From NCBI GenBank assembly GCA_910588755.1, contig CAJUQZ010000175.1, positions 1-7,746 of the forward strand: a stretch of DNA of 7,746 bases. Direction: 5' to 3'. Each line of letters starts with the position of its first letter. Position 1 is the first letter of the stretch. Made by a program: the position numbers and the translations under genes. This document shows positions 1 to 6,035 of this stretch, in pieces. This DNA is from an uncultured Lachnospiraceae bacterium (GTDB lineage: Bacteria; Bacillota; Clostridia; Lachnospirales; Lachnospiraceae). The notes under the pieces are model-generated. The model did not search any database. It worked only from the letters and a program-made list of their open reading frames with translations, and was not told where the DNA came from.

Positions 1-402
1 GGTGAGGAAAGTCCGGGCTTCGCAGGGCAGGATGCCGGATAACGTCCGGTGGAGGTGACTCCAAGGCCAGTGCAACAGAAATATACCGCCGGCACTTTGT
101 TGTGTGGAGAATACTGCAACGGCCAGACTGTGCGATGGTACAGCTTGGTGACAGGATTGTCCGTTCGGGGATTTTTGCCCCGTTCCGGTAAGGGTGGAAA
201 GGTGGTGTAAGGGACCACCGCCTCCGCGGTGACACGGAGGGCACATGTAAACCCCATCCGAAGCAAGACCAAACAGGGAACCATAGGCTTGCCCGGTCTG
301 TTCCCAGGTAGGTCGCTTGAGGCTGACGGCAACGTCAGTCCTAGATAGATGATCATTCGCGCCGCTGTGAGGGCGGCGCTGACATAACCCGGCTTATCGC
401 CA
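1..402 (+). ncRNA. rnpB: RNase P RNA, type A, 5'-truncated by the window edge
   Basis: This is the catalytic RNA of ribonuclease P, which matures the 5' ends of tRNAs. The window opens inside it at the universally conserved GAGGAAAGTCC core (about positions 4-14). Other conserved blocks follow in order: ACAGAAATATACCGCC (about 75-90), GAAGCAAGACCAAACAGGG (260-278), CGCTTGAGGC with CCTAGATAGATGATC later (about 313-354), and the terminal ACATAACCCGGCTTATCG (about 382-399). The order and the downstream blocks match the E. coli-like type A (ancestral) architecture. The first several tens of nucleotides of the usual RNA lie upstream of the window. The 3' end is set by analogy just after GGCTTATCG and is uncertain by roughly 10 nt. 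I see no convincing T-tailed terminator between this RNA and the next gene; the short GCAAA...TTTGC repeat at 414-429 is weak. Identity is very secure; the boundaries are approximate. Confidence 0.97.
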
Positions 403-456
403 CGGTTGCCGGAGCAAAGATGTTTTTGCGTAATGGAATGAATTAGGAGTATTGGT

Positions 457-2055
457 ATGCGGAAAACGAAAAGAAGGATATTATACATACTGATAACGGT
501 GGTCATTGCGGCGGCAGTGACTTATCTGGGACTTACGCTGTTTTTTACGAAACATTTCTTCTTTAATACCATTATTAACGGTGAAAATTATTCTGTCAGT
601 GCGGTTAGTTCTGTACAGGACGGTTTCCTGGATGCCTCGAGTCAGTACGTGCTGATGATAAATGGCAGGGACGGGCTGACGGACACAATCACTGCGGCCG
701 ATATTGCGCTTCGGGTGGAGTTTGATGATGCATTTGAGAACATTATCTCCAAACAGGAGGCTTTTTTGTGGCCATCATCTGTATTTAAGGAGACAGAGTA
801 CACTGTCAATACCATCGTGACATATTCCAAAGAGGCGCTTGACCAGAAAATTGACAGCCTGTGCTTTTTTGACGCGAAGAATATCAGGCAGCCGCAGGAT
901 GCATACCTAAGTGACTATACGGACAATGGCTATCAGATCATACCGGAGGACAAAGGAACAGTCCCGGTCCGGGAGAAGATTTACAGCGCTGTGGCGGAGG
1001 CAGTTAGCCTTCTGGAGGCGTCAGTGGATTTAGACGCACAGGAGTGCTATGCCAGCGCTCGGATTACATCAGATAATCCGACTTTGTTAAGAGAGTGTGA
1101 GGAGAAAAATCGTTTTACAGATGTGACGATTACATATACCTTCGGGGAGGATACGGAGGTGCTGGATGGCCATATCATAAAGGACTGGATGACGACAGAC
1201 GGCAGCGGGATAGACCTTGATCCGGAACTTGTGCGAGAGTATGTAAATGGGCTATCACGCAAATATGACACATTTGGAAAAAAACGCGAGTTTCAGACGA
1301 CAGGCGGCGAGGTAATCACGATTACCGAGGGTGCATATGGCTGGTGGATGAACCGTGCAGATGAGACACAGGCACTGATTGAGCAGATCAAAAACGGGCA
1401 GAGTGGCGAGAGAACACCAGTTTACCGCGCGGAGGCGGCGCAGTACGGTGAGAATGATATCGGGGATTCTTATGTGGAGATTGACCTGACCAGCCAGCAT
1501 CTATGGGTTTATCATGACGGTGAGTTGGTCGAGGAGACAGATTTCGTATCAGGCAATGTGAGCAAGGGCTACAATACACCGGTCGGCGTGTATGGCATCA
1601 CCTATAAGGAACGCGATGCGACACTCAGAGGGGCAACGTACACGTCACATGTAGATTATTGGATGCCATTTAACGGTAACGTAGGAATGCACGATGCTTC
1701 GTGGAGAAGCTCTTTCGGGGAGGACATTTACCTTAGAAACGGTTCGCATGGCTGTGTAAATCTTCCGCCCAAGAAAGCGGAGGTCATTTATGGGTATGTG
1801 GAGAAAGGGGAACCAGTTATTGTCTATGGAGGACAAACATATGTTCCAAAGCAGGAGGTGCCAGAAAATCCGGAGGTAACAGGAGTTCCAGAGGAAAATG
1901 TTACGCCTGAACTGACGCCAGAGGAGCAGCTGCAGCTTTTAATTGAGGCAGGGCTATTATATCCTGATGGCACACCAGTACAGCCGCAGGAGGTATTGGA
2001 ACCTACGCCTTCGCAGGAGCAGGTGGATACCACACAACAGATTTCACAGGAATAA
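457..2055 (+). CDS. Membrane-anchored L,D-transpeptidase (YkuD domain)
   Basis: This enzyme is expected to form 3-3 cross-links in peptidoglycan, or to attach proteins to it, outside the membrane. Residues 1-7 are basic and 9-30 form one hydrophobic segment, giving a type II (N-in) anchor. Residues about 38-320 form a long extracellular region resembling the PG_binding_4 modules often placed before YkuD in Clostridia (family knowledge, not computed). The YkuD domain spans about 336-458. It includes GMHDA with His412 and the catalytic motif SHGCVNLP with His431 and Cys433. A Pro/Glu/Thr/Gln-rich tail of about 70 residues follows and looks disordered. The ATG start has AGGAG at 445-449 with good spacing. 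It lies about 55 bp after rnpB, so readthrough from rnpB is possible. The YkuD assignment is strong; the physiological substrate is not determined. Confidence 0.93.
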   Translation: MRKTKRRILYILITVVIAAAVTYLGLTLFFTKHFFFNTIINGENYSVSAVSSVQDGFLDASSQYVLMINGRDGLTDTITAADIALRVEFDDAFENIISKQEAFLWPSSVFKETEYTVNTIVTYSKEALDQKIDSLCFFDAKNIRQPQDAYLSDYTDNGYQIIPEDKGTVPVREKIYSAVAEAVSLLEASVDLDAQECYASARITSDNPTLLRECEEKNRFTDVTITYTFGEDTEVLDGHIIKDWMTTDGSGIDLDPELVREYVNGLSRKYDTFGKKREFQTTGGEVITITEGAYGWWMNRADETQALIEQIKNGQSGERTPVYRAEAAQYGENDIGDSYVEIDLTSQHLWVYHDGELVEETDFVSGNVSKGYNTPVGVYGITYKERDATLRGATYTSHVDYWMPFNGNVGMHDASWRSSFGEDIYLRNGSHGCVNLPPKKAEVIYGYVEKGEPVIVYGGQTYVPKQEVPENPEVTGVPEENVTPELTPEEQLQLLIEAGLLYPDGTPVQPQEVLEPTPSQEQVDTTQQISQE

Positions 2056-2057
2056 CG

Positions 2058-2120
2058 AACTGTAGGAAAAGAAGCGATGCGATTTGCGCAGGATATTTCT
2101 TTGAGGTGATTTCTACAGTT
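2058..2120 (+). repeat. Long imperfect hairpin after the transpeptidase gene
   Basis: AACTGTAG at 2058-2065 is the exact reverse complement of CTACAGTT at 2113-2120. One G-U and two A-U pairs extend the stem inward. The enclosed segment has a smaller TGCG/CGCA hairpin (2078-2090) and an AAAGAA/TTCTTT match. It begins 2 nt after the transpeptidase stop codon. No T-run follows, so it is not a standard terminator. It could be a stabilising 3' UTR structure or part of a structured RNA. Confidence 0.5.
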
Positions 2121-2138
2121 CCTAAGGTTTGTTTATGG

Positions 2139-2169
2139 ATTCCAGTATGGTCGATGACTGTACTGGAAT
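2139..2169 (+). repeat. Perfect 9-bp inverted repeat
   Basis: ATTCCAGTA (2139-2147) and TACTGGAAT (2161-2169) are perfectly complementary around a 13-nt loop, with a further G-U pair outside. Only weak T-richness follows (TATTATG), so termination would be inefficient. A dyad operator is an alternative reading. It is the second hairpin in a series filling the gap before the protease gene. Confidence 0.5.
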
Positions 2170-2233
2170 TATTATGCACAGCCCTGCGCACAATGTGCAA
2201 AACCGGATACAAGAGCTAGGCACATGGAAAAAT

Positions 2234-2260
2234 GCCGCTAAAGTGGCGCGCGGGGCGCGC
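2234..2260 (+). repeat. Tandem GC-rich hairpins
   Basis: GCCGC TAAA GTGGC (2234-2247) forms a 5-bp stem with one G-U pair and a 4-nt loop. It overlaps by two bases the perfect GCGCGC GGG GCGCGC hairpin at 2246-2260. An alternative fold pairs CGCT (2236-2239) with AGCG (2261-2264) around the second hairpin. The stretch is much more GC-rich than its surroundings. It resembles the small palindromic intergenic repeats of many Clostridia, but I cannot show that it recurs elsewhere. Confidence 0.45.
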
Positions 2261-2263
2261 AGC

Positions 2264-2294
2264 GAGTAGGGAAAATCATCCCTATTCTATTTCT
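2264..2294 (+). terminator. Probable intrinsic terminator (or attenuator) before the protease gene
   Basis: GAGTAGGGA (2264-2272) pairs with TCCCTATTC (2279-2287) around a 6-nt loop: 9 bp with one G-U. A moderately T-rich tail, TATTTCTG, follows. It lies 20-50 bp before the protease start and close to that gene's ribosome binding site. It may end transcription from the transpeptidase or gate entry into the protease gene. The tail is not a pure T-run, so strength is uncertain. Confidence 0.5.
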
Positions 2295-2314
2295 GTGGGA
2301 TATAAGGATTCTCT

Positions 2315-3175
2315 ATGGGAATAAATATGAAGAAAAAATTACGTGTTTTTTGGGGCATAATGGCAATGCTAGGTGTGTGTATGGTGATGTATACCGCAGT
2401 TTGCGAAAAGCTACCAAAAAAAGCTGGATATGCGGCAGCGCTGTACGTGCCAGTACAGGCTGCGGCCAGGTTGGCAGATACCGTTGGACTGCGGACGGCA
2501 GGAAAAAGGGAATTCGAGGTGGAGGAGCAGATCATGCAGATCGTATACCAGCTAGCAAGGCGTAGTATCGTAAAGGTTGTTGTAAAGGATGCTGCGGGCA
2601 GCGGCGTTGTCTGGAATATTGAGGGGGGAATCGTGATTGCCTCCAACAGGCATCTGCTGATGAAGGATGTGACGGCAGAGATTGTTTTTGGAAATGGGGA
2701 AACTGCATTTGCGGACGTAATCGGATATTCTAAGCAGTATGATATCGGTTTTGTGAGGATACCGGAAAGCGCAGTGACAGGCAGTGTACTGCGCGATATT
2801 TATGAGGTGGTTCCGATCCTGTATGAAACGTCATCAGAGGAGGCGAGGATGGCCTTTGCTTCCTTGTTTGCAGGGCAGCGTATCATGCAGGTTGGGGCCG
2901 TGACCAGTCAGAAAACTTGCAATCTTTCTGTCGGAGATGTTATAGGATTGAAGTATATGCCTTTGTTTCAGACGGATGTGCTGGAAACGGCGTGTTTCTC
3001 GAGGGCAGGAATGTCTGGCGGCGGAGTGTTTGATGCGCAAGGGCACTTTCTGGGTATGATCTCTGGCGGGGAAGTGGCAGAGGACGCAGAATTGCGGGAG
3101 GCGCAGATTACGTACAGCATACCGCCTGCATTGATCGCATCGGAGTATGCAGAAATCATTCGCAGGGAGAGATAG
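2315..3175 (+). CDS. Membrane-anchored trypsin-like serine protease (DegP/HtrA-type fold, no PDZ)
   Basis: A predicted extracellular serine protease of the S1C type. Residues 10-29 form a hydrophobic anchor after a lysine-rich start. The protease domain covers about 82-272. The motifs align with the HtrA pattern: GSGVVW (95-100), IVIASNRHLL with putative catalytic His113, YDIGFVRI with Asp143, and GMSGGGVFDAQG with Ser234. The full triad is therefore present, but the sequence is divergent: NRHLL replaces the usual NNHVV, and GMSGGG replaces GNSGGP. No PDZ domain follows, and at 286 residues it is shorter than typical HtrA. The start at 2315 is favoured by AAGGA at 2304-2308; an in-frame ATG at 2327 would begin MKKKLRVFW and is also possible. 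The dCMP deaminase gene starts 27 bp downstream, so the two are probably cotranscribed. The substrate is unknown, and activity is inferred from the triad only. Confidence 0.82.
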   Translation: MGINMKKKLRVFWGIMAMLGVCMVMYTAVCEKLPKKAGYAAALYVPVQAAARLADTVGLRTAGKREFEVEEQIMQIVYQLARRSIVKVVVKDAAGSGVVWNIEGGIVIASNRHLLMKDVTAEIVFGNGETAFADVIGYSKQYDIGFVRIPESAVTGSVLRDIYEVVPILYETSSEEARMAFASLFAGQRIMQVGAVTSQKTCNLSVGDVIGLKYMPLFQTDVLETACFSRAGMSGGGVFDAQGHFLGMISGGEVAEDAELREAQITYSIPPALIASEYAEIIRRER

Positions 3176-3202
3176 TGATTGTGATGGATAGGAGTAATAA
3201 GT

Positions 3203-3688
3203 GTGGTTAGACCAGAGGGAAATAAAAGAATTTCAAAGATTGATGCATATTTGAACTGCGCAGAGAATTTTGCCTATAGGAGTACTTGCATTAAGAGAAA
3301 ATATGGGGCGGTTATTGTCAAGGACGATGCGGTCATCTCGACAGGATACAACGGATCGCCAAGGGGATTTGAGAACTGCTGTGATATCGGAGAATGCCCG
3401 CGAATTAAGTTGGATATGCACCAGGGGGAGGGTTATGCCATCTGCAGGGCTGTTCATGCGGAGGCAAACGCATTGTTAAACTGTTCACGGGAGCAGACAT
3501 TGGGAGCAGACCTGTACCTGGCCGGCATCAATCCTGATGACTTGTCCGTGCACAAGGCAAAGCCCTGTCCATTGTGTGCACGCATGATCATACAGGCGGG
3601 AATACGGAATGTGTATCTTAGAAAGGGCGAGGGTGCGGATAACTATGAGGAGATACCAGCAGCTAAGTTACAATGGTATATAAATTAA
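3203..3688 (+). CDS. dCMP deaminase (ComEB-like)
   Basis: This cytosolic zinc enzyme converts dCMP to dUMP and so supplies dUMP for thymidylate synthesis. The 161 residues match the usual length. The cytidine/deoxycytidylate deaminase signature is complete: HAEANA (His85, proton-shuttle Glu87) and PCPLC (Cys122, Cys125), which together bind the catalytic zinc. GYNGSPRGF (48-56) is the conserved substrate-region motif. Cysteines in the FENCCDIGEC segment (57-65) with His85-proximal residues are typical of the insert in this family and may bind a second zinc. The start codon is GTG, with AGGAG at 3190-3194 eight bases upstream. It follows the protease gene closely, in the same direction. It is often annotated comEB after the B. 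subtilis competence locus, but no other competence gene is seen here, so no symbol is given. Confidence 0.93.
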   Translation: MVRPEGNKRISKIDAYLNCAENFAYRSTCIKRKYGAVIVKDDAVISTGYNGSPRGFENCCDIGECPRIKLDMHQGEGYAICRAVHAEANALLNCSREQTLGADLYLAGINPDDLSVHKAKPCPLCARMIIQAGIRNVYLRKGEGADNYEEIPAAKLQWYIN

Positions 3689-3729
3689 TTGAATTTTAAT
3701 ATCTCATCTATGGTAAGTTTCTTTGGTTT
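3685..3729 (-). pseudogene. Relic of the C-terminal end of a COG0523/YcgQ-like gene
   Basis: Read on the minus strand, this stretch gives KPKKLTIDEILKFN followed by TAA. The protein at 5073-6005 ends KKPKDEILNFS followed by TAA. At DNA level, AAACCAAAG (3729-3721) and GATGAGAT (3708-3701) match the contiguous AAACCAAAG GATGAGAT at 5973-5989. The relic carries 12 extra bases (four codons) between the two blocks, so the frame is kept, and both frames stop three residues after the shared DEIL. Upstream of KPK the frame stays open to about 3786 without a start codon and shows no further resemblance. The stop overlaps the end of the dCMP deaminase gene. Chance similarity over about 14 codons is possible, but shared frame and shared stop position argue for homology. 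Confidence 0.5.
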
Positions 3730-3794
3730 GTGATAAGATAAAAAATTAGAGAAAAAGTAATTAGTAGTAACAAACTGTTGAGGAGGTTATTAAA

Positions 3795-4934
3795 ATGACA
3801 AAGATAGATATTTTTTCAGGTTTTCTAGGCGCTGGAAAGACGACGCTGATCAAGAAGCTTCTTCAGGAGGCACTTGACGTGTCAAAGGTGGTTCTGATCG
3901 AAAATGAATTTGGCGAGATTGGTATTGATGGCGGCTTTCTAAAGGAGGCTGGTGTTGAGATCAAGGAGATGAACTCTGGCTGTATCTGCTGCTCGCTGGT
4001 AGGCGATTTTGGCAGCTCCCTGAAGGAAGTGATCGAGACATATCACCCGGAGAGAATTCTGATCGAGCCGTCCGGTGTGGGAAAGCTTTCCGATGTCATG
4101 AAGGCTGTGCAGAACGTGGATACAGATGCAGAAGTGGTGCTCAACAGTGCGGTGGTGGTGGTTGATGCGAACAAGTGCAAGATGTATGCGAAGAATTTTG
4201 GAGAGTTTTTCCTGAACCAGATTGAGCACGCCGGCACGATTATTTTAAGCAGGACGGCGGATATCAGCGAGGCTAAATTAAATACAGCACTTGAAATCAT
4301 ACGTGCACACAATGACAAGGCGACTGTTATCACAACACCGTGGGATGCGCTTGACGGAAAGAAGATCCTTGAGACAATAGAGAATGCAAAGGACCTGGAA
4401 GCGGAGCTTATGGCGGAGGTAGCAAAGCTTCATGACGAGCATCACCATCATCACGATGAACATGGGGATCATGAGCATGACGAGCACGAGGGACATCATC
4501 ATGAGCATGATGAGCACGAGGAACATCATCATGAGCATGACGAGCACGAGGGACATCATCATGAGCATGACGAGCATGAGCATGGGGGACATCACCATGA
4601 TCACGGGGAGGAGTGCACTTGTGGTTGTCATGACCACGAGCATCACCATCATCATGCAGACGAGATCTTTGCAAGCTGGGGATTTGAGACGCCGGCAGCT
4701 TACACCAGAGCGGAACTAGAGCATATCCTAGAGGAGCTTGAGGATGAGAAGAAATATGGTTCGATTCTTCGTGCAAAGGGTATGGTATCTGCGGGGGATG
4801 GTACATGGCTGAATTTTGATTATGTTCCGGGTGAGAGTAATGTGCGTGCAGGTGTGGCTGAAGTCACAGGAAAAATCTGTGTGATCGGGGCGCAGCTCAA
4901 CGAGGAAAATTTGGGAGAACTGTTCCATAAATAG
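3795..4934 (+). CDS. CobW/COG0523 GTPase with His-rich metal-binding insert
   Basis: A cytosolic G3E-family P-loop GTPase, a class that delivers metals, often zinc, to client proteins. Walker A is GFLGAGKT (9-16). ENEFGEIGID (36-45) is the conserved switch-like block. GCICCSL carries the CXCC metal site (Cys63, 65, 66), and EPSGVG (91-96) is the family Walker B-proximal motif. The guanine-specificity motif is unusual: SRTAD (152-156) stands where NKxD is expected. Residues about 213-288 are almost entirely His, Asp, Glu and Gly, with about three 10-residue repeats of HHHEHDEHEG type plus a CTCGC cluster (274-278), a likely metal store or sensor. About 90 residues resembling a reduced CobW C-terminal domain follow (YGSILRAKGMV...GTWLNFDYVPG). 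AGGAGG at 3781-3786 fixes the ATG. The next gene, another GTPase-like protein, begins 138 bp on. Metal identity is inferred. Confidence 0.93.
   Translation: MTKIDIFSGFLGAGKTTLIKKLLQEALDVSKVVLIENEFGEIGIDGGFLKEAGVEIKEMNSGCICCSLVGDFGSSLKEVIETYHPERILIEPSGVGKLSDVMKAVQNVDTDAEVVLNSAVVVVDANKCKMYAKNFGEFFLNQIEHAGTIILSRTADISEAKLNTALEIIRAHNDKATVITTPWDALDGKKILETIENAKDLEAELMAEVAKLHDEHHHHHDEHGDHEHDEHEGHHHEHDEHEEHHHEHDEHEGHHHEHDEHEHGGHHHDHGEECTCGCHDHEHHHHHADEIFASWGFETPAAYTRAELEHILEELEDEKKYGSILRAKGMVSAGDGTWLNFDYVPGESNVRAGVAEVTGKICVIGAQLNEENLGELFHK
4491..4580 (+). repeat. Three in-frame 30-bp tandem repeats encoding the His-rich region
   Basis: Three near-identical 30-bp units (4491-4520, 4521-4550, 4551-4580) each encode ten residues of the type (G/E)HHHEHDEHE. 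They differ at only a few positions. Degenerate partial units flank them (about 4461-4490 and after 4580). Because the period is a multiple of three, copy-number change would lengthen or shorten the metal-binding segment without a frameshift. The repeats are coding and have no spacers. Confidence 0.9.
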
Positions 4935-5072
4935 AGATCTTGTAAGGATCATCTGATAAGTGATGACCTGGTAAATAATAATCCGGTGCGGCGTGTGTAG
5001 ATGGCAGATGCTGTACATGCTGTGCTGGTATGATATGCAAACGACTGTCATGTTACAGGGATTGGAGACAAT
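4935..5072 (+). other. Intergenic spacer between the two GTPase-like genes
   Basis: The 138 bp contain no convincing terminator. There is a weak TCATC/GATGA hairpin near 4948-4965. AATAAT at 4977-4982, with a possible CTGATA 18 bp upstream (4953-4958), is a low-quality promoter candidate. The downstream gene has its own GGAG at 5064-5067, five bases before its ATG. Cotranscription with the upstream gene or a separate weak promoter are both possible. Confidence 0.3.
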
Positions 5073-6005
5073 ATGAAGCCCGTATATATTATCAATGGAT
5101 TTTTGGAGAGCGGTAAGACAGAGTTTATCTCCTACACGCTTTCGCAGCCCTATTTTCAGACAAAGGGAACAACACTTCTGATACTCTGTGAGGAGGGCGA
5201 GGTCGAGTATGATGAGGATATTCTCAAGAATAGCCGCACGGTCGTGGAAGTGGTGGACGAGGAGGCGCAGATGACTGCGGCGAATCTAATGGAACTCGAG
5301 AAGAAATATAAACCGGCGCGCATTATTATTGAATACAATGGAATGTGGAATTTCAAGAACCTGAAGTTGCCCTGGCACTGGCGATTGGAGCAGCAGATCA
5401 CGACGATTGATGCCTCAACATTTCAGAATTATTATACCAATATGCGCTCTTTGCTGGCAGAGATGATCAGAAAATCGGAGCTGATTATCTTTAATCGCTG
5501 TGACGGACTAACCGACCAGTTAAGCAGCTTTAAGAGAAATGTAAAGGCTGTGAATCCGCAGGCGGAGATTATCTTTGAGGACAAGAACGGTGAGGTGAAC
5601 CAGATCTTTGAGGAGGACCTACCATATGACTTAAAGAGTGAGAAGCTTGTTCTGGACGATTATGGCTATGGTATTTTTTATCTGGACGCGATGGACAATC
5701 TCGACCGGTATCTTGGCAAGGCGATTCAGTTCAAGGCGATGGTGTTAAAGCCGGAGGGCAGTGACGATGCATACTTTGTGCCGGGGAGAATGGCGATGAC
5801 CTGCTGTGCGGACGATATGGCTTTTCTGGGATATGCATGTAAGTATGACAGATGCAGCACGCTTGCGAACAAGGACTGGGTGGAGGTGACGGCTACGGTT
5901 CATCGGGAGTTCTGGAAGGACTATAACGGTGAGGGTCCTGTTCTCCATGCGATCAGTGTTGTGCCGACAAAGAAACCAAAGGATGAGATTTTAAATTTTT
6001 CATAA
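5073..6005 (+). CDS. COG0523-like GTPase domain fused to a YcgQ-type C-terminal domain
   Basis: Residues 1 to about 185 form a divergent P-loop NTPase related to COG0523: INGFLESGKTEF (7-18) is the Walker A loop, TIDAS (111-115) parallels the VVDA strand of CobW proteins, and FNRCDGL (140-146) is an NKxD-like guanine motif with Arg for Lys. The CXCC metal motif is absent, and LCEEGEVEYD (38-47) replaces the usual ENEFGE block. Residues about 195-310 differ from CobW_C. PGRMAMTCCADDMAFLGYAC (237-256), then DWVEVTATV (268-276) and GPVLHAISVVPTKKPK (288-303), resembles the C-terminal domain of TIGR03943/YcgQ proteins (family pattern from memory). Those proteins pair with a DUF318 permease. The Cys244-Cys245 pair plus Cys256 and Cys261 could bind metal. 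The gene lies downstream of a His-rich COG0523 gene, suggesting a metal-handling role, but function is unproven. Confidence 0.75.
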   Translation: MKPVYIINGFLESGKTEFISYTLSQPYFQTKGTTLLILCEEGEVEYDEDILKNSRTVVEVVDEEAQMTAANLMELEKKYKPARIIIEYNGMWNFKNLKLPWHWRLEQQITTIDASTFQNYYTNMRSLLAEMIRKSELIIFNRCDGLTDQLSSFKRNVKAVNPQAEIIFEDKNGEVNQIFEEDLPYDLKSEKLVLDDYGYGIFYLDAMDNLDRYLGKAIQFKAMVLKPEGSDDAYFVPGRMAMTCCADDMAFLGYACKYDRCSTLANKDWVEVTATVHREFWKDYNGEGPVLHAISVVPTKKPKDEILNFS

Positions 6006-6035
6006 AATACAGCAGGCTTTTGCCTGCTGTATTTT
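6004..6035. terminator. Bidirectional intrinsic terminator between convergent genes
   Basis: AAAATACAGCAGGC (6004-6017) and GCCTGCTGTATTTT (6022-6035) form a perfect 14-bp stem with a TTTT loop. The flanking A/T pairs supply a U-tract in either direction. The hairpin overlaps the TAA stop of the + strand GTPase gene (6003-6005) and the TAA stop of minus-strand pyrI (6036-6034), so both transcription units end in the same structure. Confidence 0.95.

Noticed and set aside
389..429. Terminator of rnpB formed by CCGGC/GCCGG (389-412) or GCAAA/TTTGC (414-429)
   Set aside because: The first repeat overlaps conserved 3' sequence of the RNA and has no T-tail; the second is short and A/T-paired. Neither meets the usual terminator pattern.
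2003..2212. 69-codon minus-strand frame over the transpeptidase 3' end and spacer
   Set aside because: No ribosome binding site or recognisable protein feature; it spans the inverted-repeat series and part of a real gene.
4491..4580. 30-bp direct repeats as a CRISPR array
   Set aside because: The units are contiguous without spacers and lie in frame inside a protein-coding gene.
4278..4806. Minus-strand and alternate + frames across the His-rich region, giving Met/Val-rich or His/Ala/Arg-rich proteins
   Set aside because: They are frame shadows of the CAT/GAG/GAC codon repeats in the GTPase gene and lack start signals of their own.
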